DNA of 64,000 nucleotides from assembly GCF_921293095.1 (NCBI RefSeq), contig NC_060251.1:65489585-65553584 (forward strand), given 5' to 3'. A program made the translations under genes and the position numbers. Each line of letters begins with the position of its first letter. Position 1 is the first letter of the stretch. The notes beneath the pieces were generated by a model. That model was not told the DNA's origin and did no database searches. It was given only the letters and a program-made list of their open reading frames with translations. Positions 1-12,275 of this stretch are shown here, piece after piece. The DNA comes from Ischnura elegans (Eukaryota; Arthropoda; Insecta; Odonata; Coenagrionidae).

Positions 1-942
1 CATTCTAATATATTGCTGGTTGATGGGATATTCTGGCGGTCAATTTGCATTTTTTGCGCACTCATTGCTGAAATAATTTTTAGATAAAATTCTATTGGGC
101 CATTGAACTACGAAAAAATGGTAGGCGTATTATTTCAACTTAATTTTCAGCCTATTGACTATTTGTTTATTCACGTGATTCATGCATCAATAATTTTATT
201 TAAAAATAATTGTTTTGCTTTCTGTAAAAGACATTTTTTATTTTTTTTTTCCATAATATGTAAATGATCCACATAGAGTTAATAATGATGTAATTTCATA
301 ACTGTTACGCCATTAATTGCGTTATGGTTTACAAATATTCCGGTGTGTGTCGAGGCTAAATCTTTTCGTTGATTTTTAGATTTTTTTGCTTGTTTTCTCC
401 GCTTTCACAATCGACTTTGTATTAATATCGAACTATATTGTGTGGAATAATTTTCATGCGATTTTTCCGCGTATGTTTTCCACTAACATTTGGTATTTCC
501 TTCAGGGAACTTTTCGCTTTTATGTTGTTCTTGGGATAAATGAAAAAATCATTGCTGTTTACTTTTGGAGACCTCAGCGAATGATATCCGAGTTCGAACG
601 CATAGATCCAGATCGGTGAGTATATACCTTGCTTTGACATGATGATAACCATGAAAATCTAATGATAACCATGATATTTTACTTGCCTAACTACAGTCAA
701 TAAATAAAGTGCAAATAAGTATGAGAAAATTCTTGTCTTTTATTTTTCATTTATTTACAGTAGCATTATTTTTACATTTTTTATTATTGCAAAAAATATT
801 ATTGTTAAATCGTTCATATATAACAATCGTTCATATAGAATATATCGAAACGTCGGCAGACATTTTGCATTTCATTTCCCTGTCTTGTACTCCAAAACTA
901 CATAAATTATTGTATAAATTGAGGTCATGAAAAGGAAATCGA
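1..942. other. AT-rich non-coding stretch, no gene seen
   Basis: No reading frame here looks protein-like. The longest open frames (about 75 residues at 386-619 and on the opposite strand) are hydrophobic, low in charged residues and overlap each other, as expected by chance in AT-rich DNA. No repeat family was recognised. Confidence 0.6.
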
Positions 943-1210
943 TTATTATTATTATTATAAAAGTATTCTACCGATGAAAGTAGATTTCCATGGAGTACTT
1001 ACGGAGTCATCTGGGAGTCTCCCCTTCCTTCATGCTCTTCCCTCTTCAATTCACGGTTCATATCATAATATGCAACTATGATAGTATTCCACCGATTAAG
1101 GCATAGATTTCCATGGAGTACTCAAGATCCATTCTGGCAGCCTCCCTTCCCTTCATGTACTTCCTCCTTCAGTCCACAATAAGGCGTACTCCCTTTCATT
1201 CTATCTAAAA
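943..1210 (-). mobile_element. Two tandem copies of a LINE 3' tail
   Basis: Read on the minus strand, the segment contains twice the sequence AAGTACTCCATGGAAA.CTA followed by CGGTRGAATACT (ends near 1079 and 961). Each copy is preceded by a purine-rich stretch of the form GAAGRGGGAAG..CATGAAGG. The same text occurs on the plus strand at 27300-27431, directly downstream of a LINE reverse-transcriptase fragment, so I read it as the non-coding 3' end of that non-LTR family. The outer copy ends in an ATT-rich microsatellite (943-960). Two tails in tandem suggest either a dimeric insertion or a tail with internal repeats. Confidence 0.6.
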
Positions 1211-2585
1211 ATCCTATTCTCTTCCTTTCTCTCCCTCGTTTACCAAACATTCTACCCTCGTAACACTGTTTTCGAAATCCCCTCCCCGCTCAGAATTCGC
1301 TCCAGACATACCTTCGTAGCAGGTTCCAGTGTACTTGAAATAATCGTGAAATAAACTTGAAAAAGATCGACCTTGATGTCTCTCATCCGATGTTGGGATT
1401 TTTTTTCTCACAAAGCGTCGTGGGACGTGAGAGGGGCAGAGTTCCCACGGTGGTATCTCAGACACGCCCCTGTCGCATTGTCGTCCCCTGTCCTTTCTTT
1501 ATCGATGACTTTTTGATCGCATTTTCGCAGCTGGCGAGTAATTGATTCGAGAGTTTCAAGCGATAATTTCGTGTGTACAGGAGTGGCATTGCTTCCGTTT
1601 AACTTCATGGCCGCCTATATGATCTATCAAATGCTAAGCCAAATCGACTACTTATTATAAACAGTAATAGTAGAATAATTTATTCCTTGCAAAATCTTTA
1701 ATTTTTAATTTAAGTTGTCCCAATCCTTCGACAAATTAGTACTTTTTGTCCAGATATTTATTTCGGAGAGGTGCGCTCTTGTGCAAGGAATATCAAATCT
1801 GCCATTGTTTGCGGTGTAACTTGAAAAATCCCGTTGGTGCATTATTTGGCATACATAAAGTATACACGTTATGGGGAGGAGGTTGATTTTGAGTTGGCTA
1901 GGTTGGGCTAACCCTGGATTAAGACTCCGACAATTAGATGTCACATATTCAGGTGGAAGTGACCATAGGCTTCATTCAGGATTTTCGATTTTGATTTTCA
2001 GAGAGCAGCGTAATGCGCCTAACGCACTTGGCTACTACCCTCTTCGACTTTTGGTCATAAACTTCTTTCTCCCTTCAAATGGGAAAATTTCCGTCGCCGC
2101 ATCATCTTTGAAAATATTAGATCTATTGTTGACGAGTTCACTTTGTGGAAATCCATCGATAGTAATGATAAAAACAGCTGTATTAATAAGTACAGAAATC
2201 TCTTGATATGGATGTATAAACATTGAGACCGGTTGAGAAAATAAAATAATGTGGAAAATTTCGGCAGCTCTTTGTACCCACGACTTTTTAAAATATTGGT
2301 GGAATCGGTAGTTGAAACGTCGAAAGTTGAAGTTACGGTCTTGCTGAAAGCCTGTTAGGAATTTTATCTGTACATTTATTAATAATCAGTTGCCGTTTCG
2401 AATGGAAAAATTCAACCTGGAAGGGTCACGCTATCAATTTTAATGATTGTCTGGATTAATTTGGAGTCTAGTGACGAGGCATTTTCGCTAGATTGATGTA
2501 GCGACAGTGCGGCGACTCCTAGAGCTGCGAGTGACTGATGACTTAATTCGCCACGCGTCCCTATCGGTCCAATTCGGCGGAATAC
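1211..2585. other. Unassigned intergenic or intronic DNA
   Basis: Moderately GC-richer patches lie around 1380-1610 and 2480-2700, with open frames on both strands that lack recognisable motifs. The 111-residue plus-strand frame at 1871-2206 shows no domain, signal peptide or biased codon use that I can see. No repeat family recognised. Confidence 0.5.
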
Positions 2586-2695
2586 CTCGATCGCATTTCC
2601 TCCTTCTCCACGAACAATGGTGAGAGCTAATCCCTTTAAGGTTTCCCCCGTCAGGGTCATACACCAAGTGCAAGGTCGTCGCACGCACTCGTATT
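2586..2695 (-). other. Possible short internal exon (weak)
   Basis: On the minus strand a good acceptor-like pyrimidine tract and AG (CTGCTTCTTTTCCAG) ends at 2696. A 110-base segment follows that is open in two frames, then a possible donor GAG|GTATTC near 2586. The longer frame continues as an open 111-residue frame to 2412. The translation is not low-complexity (for example LTIVRGEGGNAIEVFRRIG) but I recognise no family. The donor is weak and two frames are equally open, so this may be chance. Confidence 0.15.
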
Positions 2696-2933
2696 CTGGA
2701 AAAGAAGCAGGCGGAACTAAATGGAGGGACGGGAAACGCGACGTCAAATTAGACCTTCTGATCCGGCATTTGAAGTTCAGTAACGGAGATCCCGCTGAAA
2801 GTTAACCTCTTTAACGTTATTATGTTTATTCATTACGTCAGGTCGATGAAGTGCAGTCAATTCAATTCAATAAATAGTTTATTCCCAATGCTGCTAATGT
2901 AAAATGGATATTTACATATTATTCTCTGGTATT

Positions 2934-3148
2934 AAGGCTGCTATACACGGTGAATGATCATGCTGAATGATCACGTGATCATTCACAGGATCATGCGAGC
3001 AAAGTAGAACATGTTCTAATTTTCACTGAATGATCATGTGCATGAAGGTTCATTCGCGAATTGCTCCGTCATACACGGTGAATGATCATGCGCATGATCA
3101 TGCTGAATGATCATGCGAATGAAATCATTCGCCGTGTATAGCGGCCTT
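2934..3148. mobile_element. Short TIR MITE with GCTATACACGG ends
   Basis: Imperfect terminal inverted repeats of about 24 bp bound a 215-bp element: AAGGCTGCTATACACGGTGA at the left, and the reverse complement of the right end reads AAGGCCGCTATACACGGCGA. The interior repeats the palindromic string TGAATGATCATG several times (2951-3110). If the ends are taken as AGGC/GCCT, the flanks are TTA and TCA, which resembles the 3-bp TWA duplications of PIF/Harbinger elements but is imperfect. No coding capacity. The superfamily is therefore a guess. Confidence 0.7.
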
Positions 3149-3165
3149 CAGACATACCTATATAT

Positions 3166-3382
3166 AAGGGAACCTGGGGCGGAACGGGGTGGCGGGACTG
3201 AACGGGGTGAGCGATTTTTAAGTGAGAAAAAAAACTGGAAATAACTATAACTAGTCCAGATTGGTGTTGCTCAACTTATTATCAACACCAATTTGGACTA
3301 AATATAGTTATATTCCGCTTGCTCAGCACTTTTTTTCGCACTGAAAAAAATCGCTTACCCCTTTCCGCCCCGGGTTCCCCTT
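3166..3382. mobile_element. Foldback MITE with GGGAACCTGGGGCGG ends
   Basis: An almost complete palindrome of about 217 bp. The left arm starts AAGGGAACCTGGGGCGGA and the right arm's reverse complement starts AAAGGGGAACCCGGGGCGGA. The arms continue through AAAAAAAACTG, then AGTCCAGATTGGTGTTG, and meet near 3285. It lies only 17 bp from the preceding MITE. No open frame. It is non-autonomous, of unknown superfamily. Confidence 0.75.
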
Positions 3383-5040
3383 TAGCGTGAACCTTGTTTT
3401 GGAAATTTCCTCTTCAGGGCTTGTTTAAATGATATTTCCAGTTTACATTTGTTAGTGAGCATGTAACAGCAAATGTAAAATATATTTCTCTGGAACTCCG
3501 GGATGACTATTGGTCCGAAATTCGTCCGAAACGTGAGGGAAACTGGCAAAACCCCAGGTAGACCCCGTGAACAGACAAAACCCCGCGTAGGTATTAGATT
3601 AAGATGAATGTTGATGTTGCAGAAGAAGTCAAGTGGTGTCTTGATAGTGTTATCCTGGTGTCTTTTGCTCAGCTTATGTGAAACGCTCTGAGTTTACTGA
3701 TCGGTATTGATATACAAAATGATAAATTACAACTGCACCAGACTTGTCAACGAGCATTTAGGTTATATACTAATACATGCTTTATTTACTTTGCAAGGAA
3801 GGCTTGATTGTCATTTGTCATCTTCAGTTATTTACTTATTTACATGCCGTTCGTCAGAAGATAATTGATTTTGGCGAGTTAGATTAATTCATTTTCATTT
3901 TATTTTACAACATAGACGAATGATCAAATTTTTCATGAGAAAGAAGAAGAGATGTAGTTCAGAGTTTCGACCGTATCTCATGCACATCCTTCGGAGTCAG
4001 GCGTCTTCTCATTGGTCCATGTAAGAGGCAGGAGATATCTCATTGGTCCGTCTTCCCTGGCGTTTTCCTTTTTCTTTTTCTACTGAGATGGGTTGAGTCT
4101 TTCACTCTTTTCCATGAGCTGGATAATTGGTATCCGTCTTCCCTGTTGTAGGTTTTCGCGGATGTATTAATCTTTATCTCTTCCCTGATGATACGTGGAT
4201 AGTATCTCTTCTATTAGTAGCTCTTATCTTTATCCCGTAAACATTTCCGCTGAATCTTCACTACACCGCGAAATCATAACATCTGATAATCAATAAGGAT
4301 CATTAACAAGGATAACATTTGACTGCATCTCAAACATGAAAACTTACCTCGGTATTTTATCCGAGGTATAGAAGAGTAAAATTTTCATATTTGAGGTGTA
4401 GAAAATGCTACAAGGGTCATCTCTTTATGTAATCAAGACTCTACAAAAGCCCCTGACAGTTTCAGGGCGATAACCGTTTCCTGGTTTTCTCTCTTCGGAT
4501 TGCCGCATCGATGAACGGAAATTTTTGCTGCCCAGAGAGCAATATTCAGGGAATTTTCAAACGGAGTCTTCCTACCGCCTATAGAATTATGCTAAAGCCT
4601 ATTAATGACTGGTAATTTTCAGCGTAATCGTGCATATGATGAAAAAATCGTAGTGAGCGCATTGTGTTGGTTTGGATTTCATTAAAGGTAGGCTTGCTCG
4701 ATAAAATCCGTCTTTTTTTTTTACTTTTTCTATGAAATCGTAACCGTATTGTAACTGGTTAACAGTCGCTTTTAGTATTTCACGTTTCGTGGTATAACTT
4801 AATGTGCTTGCAAGCATGAAGTACTAATCCATTACTACTATCTTGTTGCGTTGCTGTTGTTGTATTATTTGTTAAAGTAAATGGTTAGTATGCTTAATAT
4901 AAGAAAAAATGAAACAATCAGGAAAATGAGTATTTATTTATATTTGTTGGTTAACACAGGTGCATGCTTTTTATGCATCAAATTTACACATATTTCCCAC
5001 GCAGAATTGCCATACTCTTAAAGGTACAGAAATACTATGA
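3383..5040. other. Non-coding stretch with a small hairpin at 4326-4398
   Basis: No protein-like frame. The only structure seen is at 4326-4398: outer arms CATCTCAAACATGAAAA / TTTTCATATTTGAGGTG surround an inner perfect 8-bp hairpin TACCTCGG (4345-4352) / CCGAGGTA (4361-4368). It could be a worn foldback insertion. Confidence 0.5.
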
Positions 5041-5408
5041 ACAGGGTGGTCATGAAGTCTTGCCCCAATTATAAAAAATTATTACTGAATAACCGTTTGA
5101 TAATAATTTAAATTTGATGCTGATACATAGCTCAGTGTTACTTGTTTTTTTTTAAAACCACTTACTTTGTTAATAAAGTTAAACGTGAGCCCCCTTTGTA
5201 GCTCGGATAATTTCAAAGCGGTATTCCAGTTCCCGCCACATGTTTTGTTATATGTATTCTGTCACAGTACCCACAGCAGCTTGTGTCCTAGCCTTCAGTT
5301 CGTCGATGTCAGCAACTAGTGTGGTGAAGACTCTGTCAGAAAAAAAAAGTCAAATGTCTATTCTGTAATAATGTTTTACGATCGGGACAAGACTTCTGCT
5401 CACCCTGT
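5041..5408 (-). mobile_element. Internally deleted mariner-like element (transposase C-terminus)
   Basis: Terminal repeats ACAGGGTG at 5041 and CACCCTGT at 5408 extend imperfectly inward: left ACAGGGTGGTCATGAAGTCT; right reverse complement ACAGGGTGAGCAGAAGTCTT. Between them the minus strand from about 5336 to 5185 encodes a transposase C-terminal tail including ADIDELKARTQAAVGTVTEY, a stop, then NMWRELEYRFEIIRATKGAH. This is the characteristic ending of Tc1/mariner (mariner-like) transposases. The catalytic DDE/D region is absent, so the copy is a deletion derivative and cannot encode an active enzyme. The expected TA duplication is present to the right only, which suggests mutation at the left flank. 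Confidence 0.8.
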
Positions 5409-6316
5409 ATTTTCTGTTATTTTGATAATCATCATTGGCCTCGACCCTAAGATTTTTTTGGTGGAGCCCTCCACTCAACTCTACCTTCAACTGGAGATTA
5501 CAATATTTTAATTTTTTTCGTGTTTCGTATCTCATGGATCCTTAATACTTTGCTCTATATTACTCATACGAGGCCTTTCGCTTCTGATTTTCTCATCATT
5601 TTTTTCCTCAACCGCTTTCTTAATGGTTATTTAGGTATGTGATAATATTTCTCCGTTCCAATTTCAACGTAAATATTTAGTTCATGACGATAGAAATGGA
5701 TTCTGTAGTGGCTCCCAGAGGGACATAAAATTTGAGTTATTATTTCCTCGTATCCTTGGCTCAGGAAAATATTAACGCTTTACCGGAAACATTATACGAA
5801 AGTAAAAATGGGATCAAAGCGCGTCATAAAATCTTATCAAAGTTATGAGTGACGCTGACGTCTCAGGGAGACTTCGTCGGCGGATGACCCAAATTGATGA
5901 CAATTATTACCTGGGCGTTGTTGTTTGACTAAGGTCCGAGTCTGGGACACTTTTAAGACGCGAGATGGCCTTATTGTCTCCAACCTTCCAAAAACCTTGC
6001 ATTTTTAAGCAATATGTCCTTGCAAGGTGCTTAGGAATTCGAAAAAAGTGCTTTATTCTGAATCGAAGCTTAATTATTTCTGGAGTCACATTGCTACAAT
6101 CCCAAGATTGTTATGCTGCAGCCCTCCATTTTGCCCTTCCCTACGCTAGTTTCTTCTGTTCACTTATTTTATTCTTCCTTTATTTACCACAAGTAATTAT
6201 TATTATCACTTGGGTTCATTCGGGCCAATTTTTACTCCAATATTTCCTTGTAATTCTTACGTGATTATTGTCATTCGACAGAGCCTAATCATTTGGTATC
6301 CTCTGCTGTGCAAGCT
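5409..6316. other. No gene or repeat recognised
   Basis: AT-rich sequence with one 99-residue plus-strand frame (5965-6264) that is hydrophobic and overlaps an opposite-strand frame. No family recognised and no structure of note. Confidence 0.5.
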
Positions 6317-6560
6317 GTATTCAGAAAATAATAGGAATTTAAGTTTTTGAAAAAAACAATATTTATTCGTCTACATTAATGTTGTCACCTTCAAAATAGC
6401 CCCTTTAGATATTCATCACGTTCATAACATTTCTTTTCGCTTTTTCCACGTTTTCATTGGTTGTTGTGTTGGGGCATCCGAACGACCATCTTGCTTCTAA
6501 CCAGTTTCGAGCTATGGAGTTCTATCACAGTACGCTGCACTGATGACGCTGTAGTCTATG
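6317..6560 (-). mobile_element. Irritans-type mariner remnant, N- and C-terminal pieces fused by deletion
   Basis: The minus strand ends in the mariner transposase terminus GYFEGDNINVDE and a stop (coding down to about 6363). In the same frame just upstream is CPNTTTNENVEKAKR, which corresponds to the N-terminal helix-turn-helix neighbourhood of mariner transposases. The large catalytic middle is therefore missing and the two ends are joined, with one in-frame stop between them. Beyond the stop, TATTCAGAAAATAATAGGAA (near 6318) resembles a mariner terminal repeat. The opposite end is not recognisable, so the right boundary is approximate. Confidence 0.7.
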
Positions 6561-8551
6561 ATTGGGTAAAATTTAATTTAGATGTTATGTATTCATTTTT
6601 TGGTACGAATGCATTTCCTGATATATTTTTTGTAGCAAAAATTTAATAAAAGATATTGTATTTTATTTTAATCCTAAAATGTAAATACAATTATCTCAGA
6701 TGCTCCTTTTTTGAGCTCTGGTAATTGAAAAAAAATAGTTCAACATTTCGCCACAACAATAAACTGAGACGACGATATTATCGTGGTGGTTAATATTATT
6801 ATTAAGTATTTTCTAGATACACGAAACTCAATTTCAAGGTACGTAATTGTTCCTTGTTGGAAATGTGTGGTCTAATATTAGATTTGTGTTAAATATTTAT
6901 AAAAGGGGTCTGCCCGTATTGGTGTAAAAAAATAAATATAGTGCCATTGGATAAAAGATACATTCTTAATAATAATAGCGTAATTTTAAGTAAATCTTTG
7001 ATATTTAAAGTATGTGGACGTGGTGGAAAATAATTATATTCCTTGCCATTTCAATAAGTCCAGCAGTTCCTTCCACGAATTGTTAAAGGCAAAAGGAGAT
7101 TGGCCATAAATTTTATGCAGCACAAAATAAAATCATACTTTAGTTATTCATTTTTGAGATAGCTAAAGACGAATATTCAATTAATAGAAAGCATAACTAT
7201 TAAATGGCTTGGATTCAATGAGGTAATGTGAGTAGATCGCTAATAACGTAGCTTTAATAGCTGCAGTTATGAATCAGCGTGAATGTTTCTCCCCCTCATC
7301 CTTGTATAAAGGCCACTGACGGTTTCAGTCCGCTGTTTTCGTTTTTATTCCGTCTTAATTCGGAATTAAGAACGCCTGCGTGTTGCTAATATGACGATTG
7401 GTCGGAAAAATTCAAGGTTTGCCTTCCGCAAGGTTTTCCCGAGAAGGTCTACTAAGTTATATGAAATTGCGTAAGGTATTAAACTCGTAATTGGTGTCTT
7501 CCGAAGGGGCATCATTTCTCTAAGCAGTAGACGAAAAAATCTCTTCTCAGCGAAAGGTGTTCTTTAGGAGACGAGACCTTGCTTTGTAACTTGTCTTCAC
7601 TCGATTCCTCTCTTGCAAAAAAATTGGTAAATCCCATTTTCCTTCTCAATGGCAGCGAGAATTTAATATAGGTCTATTTTATTAGTTTAATTTTTCAATG
7701 CGAAGCTTATGTTCCACTAATCATTGGTATTTCGAATTTTTCTTCTGTAAATTCACTAAACCCGTAACGTCTGCCATCTTTCCTTAATCCCAGAATGCTG
7801 CTATTACTGGGTGAATTATTGTAAAAAAATTAATTGGGCCGGTGTTGAAATTTGTCCGTGTTAACATGCAGATGATAGCTTATGGAGTTATTTCATTTGA
7901 CTTAGAATGTAGTAATATTTGTTTAACTCGGTTGATTATGAAATAATTAAAGCGTTTTCGACCTTTTAAAATTTGCTTGAAATTCTTCGGAAACTGGGAG
8001 GCAATTGAAAAATGTGTCTGCTGAACGAGGTACTAGAAAATAGAAACAGATAATTAACGCGAATCTAAAAACCCCTAGAATAACAGTGGATGGTGGAGAG
8101 CGCAACGCCGTAGAATAGTTGATGAGAAAGAGAGATGAGGGGACTATGATGTTATTGGGCGCCGGAGAGGAAAAACGAGTCTTAAAATCAAGAAAAAGGT
8201 AGGGAAAGTCCGTAGATACCATGCTAGCTACAAGTATATTGATCTATTGATGTAAAAATGAAAACGGAGTGTAGTGAAGAGTTGGATAATCTTGGCCCAT
8301 GAAAAATGGAATAGATATAGAAGAAACTGGAGCAAAAATGAACGAAAAACGAGTAGGGAATGGCATTAGCTGAAGCTTTTGAAGTATCTATTATTAGAAA
8401 AAGTATGCGATGAATTGTGCAAGTTATAGCAGGATCTGTAAGGAGAAGGACTATGAGCATCGCTCTAATATCTATTTAAAATATGCGAAGGTGTTTTGTT
8501 CAATTAACTGAATATCTCACGCGGAAAAGATATGCTAATAATAATTAATAA
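6561..8551. other. No gene recognised
   Basis: AT-rich. The 78- and 91-residue minus-strand frames (7947-8460) are phenylalanine/serine-rich and look like chance frames over a purine-rich strand. Segments around 7310-7520 loosely resemble 3480-3660 and 4440-4500 (for example CTGAC.GTTTCAG and TTGGTC.GAAA), perhaps an old repeat, but the match is weak. Confidence 0.45.
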
Positions 8552-8714
8552 GCCCGGAAGGTGTTACCATCTTCTTCCTGGACGGTGAGCATTGAGTTTA
8601 AACTTGAAGAAAAAACTGATACGCCGGAAATACCACTGTGCGATAGCTCTTACATTGAACTTGAAGAAGAAACGGATACGCCAGAAATACCATAGTAAGA
8701 TAGCTCTTACATTG
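8552..8714 (+). repeat. 57-bp tandem duplication inside a short open frame
   Basis: Two copies of a 57-bp unit start at 8601 and 8658, and the second ends near 8714. Fifty-seven is a multiple of three. In the plus-strand frame open from 8552 to the stop at 8697 the copies read KLEEKTDTPEIPLCDSSYIE and LEEETDTPEIP-stop. In the aligned LEE.TDTPEIP part, two differences fall in third codon positions (ACT/ACG and CCG/CCA) and one changes K to E. There is no ATG in the open segment, so it would have to be an exon or a relic. I do not recognise the acidic peptide. Confidence 0.45.
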
Positions 8715-11700
8715 ACTTATATGATATTATTTTTTAATGAATTTTAATAAGTTACATCGACAGAGTCAGCTGGGAATTATAAACAAATAAAATAACTTCC
8801 TAACTTAACTAAAACTACCAATGTTCTAAATCATAACCGAATTCATTTTGGCATGGCTGACCTAGACCCAATTGAGAAAGTGGCAACTGTCCCTTGCAGC
8901 TGATGCAGCAAGCCCCTCAGTCGTATCTTGAAATAGCTAGAGACGTAAAGACTTTGCGGGTTCTAAGACACTCATGGTGTAACCGTGCTTGAATGATCAT
9001 TGGCATTGATATTGAGGAATTTTGAAAGTATGTTATCCATACATTTGGCCTCAGAAATTTCGCTTATCTGGGGAGAAATGATAAGTCGTGACCATAAACC
9101 CACTTTTAAGCAGGACAATCCGCGTCCTGATAATTACGGTTGTATTTCTTCGTTGTTAGAAGACCTAGGTCCTGTGGTTGCGCCGTTTCAACTCTCCTTT
9201 TTAAATCAACATCAGTCATCTTCAAGACTCTCATGACTAGTTTCGAAAAGCATTTAATGTGTGATCCATTGTCATTCCCCTTATTTACCTTTTTCTGTAT
9301 ATTGTGACTGAAAATTATTCCAACTACTTCTCTCTTTTCTCGTCGTTATTTCAAAACGACATAACTTCTACGAATTTTGTTTGTTTTTCGTGTTATTTTG
9401 CTACCATAACTTTTACTCACTGCTAAATCATGCTTTTATCTTCGTTGATAGTGATTTTCCCTGGATCCACAGGTGTGTTATGTACCAAATGCTATACTTC
9501 TTGGTCGGGGAACATAACCATCCATGGAATAATACTATTTTATGGATTTTATATTTTTATGGTATTTATTGCTCTTGGTTGAGTCTATTTCGAGGAATAC
9601 AAGGCTCTGCAGTCACATGATTTGTACAACACTTGAATAGGCAATACGGCCTCTTTCTAGTAAGTGGAGAATCATTAGCGGCGCGCATTTGATTTTCCTC
9701 TGTTCTGCCACTTCAGAGCCGAGGTGAAAGTATATGGCTTTAATTTGGGGTTGGTGGCGCATGACGTGACAATGAATGGTTGCACAAATGATCTGATCTT
9801 CAATGGATGGATGAGCGCTTGCATTTATGGAAATGTTTGATGGCCTTCAAATTGCATTTATTCGGCTACTTACGAGTGGGTATTATATCTGCGGAATGAT
9901 TCAATGACGTGGGCCTCTTCTCACTCTTGGAACTTGTTATTTGAATGCAAAATGTCAACTTAGAATCATACATTTTCTTTCCGAACCATTTAGTTCATTG
10001 TTTCGCATTTTTAAAGGAAGGAAATTCAAGGCTTTTGCCGTAAATGCGCTCATCTTTAATAACAGATATTCATTCCGCTGTTGAAAATTATAGGCAATGT
10101 CAGGGTACTTCATTTTTGCATGTCGTAAGTGGAATATTTTGTATTAGAAAAAATTATGTTGAAATTTATGTGATGATTTAATTTAATTCATATTGATTTT
10201 GCATTAGGCTATTTTCCTTGAAGCTGTAATTATGTCTTAATTACACGCTTTTTCTTCATTTTTCGGGAGTCTTTTTCATCCTATCTGCCCAATGACATCA
10301 CCTTTTCTTTGTAAGAGGGTAAGCAATGGGCGTACGAAGTGTGTAGGAACTCACGTCATATTACTTATTATAATCCCCTATCGAGCCAACCCTAGGGTTG
10401 AAACTTTTCTGCGCGGATCAGCAACTAAATAGGGAAAAAATTAATAAAACAGGGGCAATTAACTTTTCCTTACATTTTAGGTGCATTTAACCACATTTAT
10501 CATCTTCGATTTTCATTGTTATTTTGCAATGCAGTTCTTAGGCGGCGTGGGATTTATCAATGATTGTTGGTGTGGTGTGTGAAAATATGTTTACAGAATC
10601 TATTGAGGTTGTCATGTTTACATTGAGGTTATGACTGCCCAGGAAACTGCTATTTAGCGAGCGATTTCTTCTTTTACTCGTCGGTGTCTAGAGCAAATCT
10701 TTTCCTCTAAGGCCAAGGGATATCGTGGAAGTTAAACATAGCAGTAGGCAAAAAGATCCTGTAAGTTTCTCAAGATGGTGCTGCGTTAACCTCGGGCGTT
10801 GACCTTTTCTTCAGGAGGGCATAAGGCTAATGCAATGAAATAATGACACATACGTATGTTGCTGTAGGGCATTGGCGTCATAACATTTTTAATGAGCTTG
10901 AAGCCTCAAGGAACAGTTAGCGAGTTAAATGTTCAATGTCCTTCCTTTCAATTAAATTTTGTTCGCTATCACGGCAAGATTATTTTTGTCGTAATACCAT
11001 CACCAAGTAATATTACTGGCTTTGTTGTCTCAATAAATCGTTTGCTTCGGCTGCAACTGTTCTTAGTGACATTATATATATATCTAGCTTTTGGTAACGG
11101 TGATAAATTGGTGGAAAGGATAATATGTTTTTAAATACCGTGTTCAACGTTATCATTTTTTACAAAGGCCGGCTCCATTTTATAGATGCACAATTTTTGC
11201 AAAATTTCTTGGATTTCCATCTGCGGGATCTGGAAACCATGGCCAGAAATAGCTGAGACTCATGTTCTGATCAAGAATAGATACCCTGCATCTCATTTGT
11301 CATTTATTTTTTGTGGCTTTGATGCTAGCCAAAATTCACGCCACGCCACGCATCATTATAGTCTATATATATTTCGAAATGATTTAATACTCCTGTTAGC
11401 TTTGAGTGTCTTCCGCATTAGTCCACTCGATTAATTGGGATTAGAACTGATAAATCATTGATGAGATGGATATCTTACAAAGACCTCTAAATCGCAAATT
11501 ATCAATAGCTGTCTGGCGGCTTTGAGTTATCCCGAACGCGTATTTTATTAATGAACATAACAGTATTTAACAGCTTAATAGAAGTTCTGAGGAGTAGCTA
11601 CTGGTAAAAAGATCCCCGTCTTAATATTTTTGTGATTCATCAAATTTAGTAATAATACTTATTAGTACTCGTCAAACAATTTTTTTTTGGGCATTGATGT

Positions 11701-12198
11701 TATTAAGCTAGCTCACAAAGAATTTCATAACTTAACCTGCTATCATGCCGAGTGTAATTTCATGGGGAAATTCTCTTTTCCTGAAATAAGGTTTGCGCAT
11801 TTTGTTGTACTCAGCAAATTTGTATTCTTGTAATTTTGTTGCTTTAATACTGCTTATTTCAGTGTTGGGTATTAAATACCTTGCGTGACTAATATCTTAA
11901 ATCTAAATACCCTGACTGCAGATCTTTCAGCAGTTTTTGAGCTACTAATGTTCAAAGTATAGGTTCAATGAATTTTGGTTCGGAAATTCATACAAGTAGA
12001 CCGCCCGATATTACCATTTAAAGCCCTAGTTTGTCTCCTTTCGGTAATGCATGTGCTAATTCAGTGATATCCTACAGAATTATAGCCCTAATTCCATAAA
12101 TAGACACGCTCAAATTTCATGTAAATTCTCCCTTATTTAAGTATACCGGGACTAGCCACGGTGATAACTTTTTACGAAGTCACCCGCAATGCACAAAT
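8715..12198. other. Long stretch without recognisable genes
   Basis: AT-rich throughout. Open frames of about 80 residues (9000-9236, 9381-9620, 10892-11134, 11186-11434) carry no domains and no codon bias that I can see. No terminal repeats, tRNA-like boxes or LINE motifs were found here. Confidence 0.5.
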
Positions 12199-12275
12199 AG
12201 TGCGAAAAATCCACAGAGGAAAAATCGGGATCCCGGTCAAGGCGAGTGATTTTTCCTCTGTGGATTTTTCGCACT
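12199..12275. repeat. Perfect 28-bp inverted repeat (hairpin)
   Basis: AGTGCGAAAAATCCACAGAG... at 12199-12226 is the exact reverse complement of 12248-12275, around a 21-base loop containing the small palindrome GGGATCCC. Perfect arms suggest a young insertion or gene conversion between the arms. No target duplication could be defined. Confidence 0.85.

Noticed and set aside
1871..2206. 111-residue plus-strand frame
   Set aside because: Composition and lack of motif suggest chance; the opposite strand is partly open as well.
3480..3550. GGATGACTATTGGTCCGAAATTCGTCCGAAACGTG as a hammerhead-like site
   Set aside because: CTGA is absent before GGATGA and stem II is poor; shared GATGA and GAAACG strings alone are not enough. 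Sequence described only as a resemblance between its parts.
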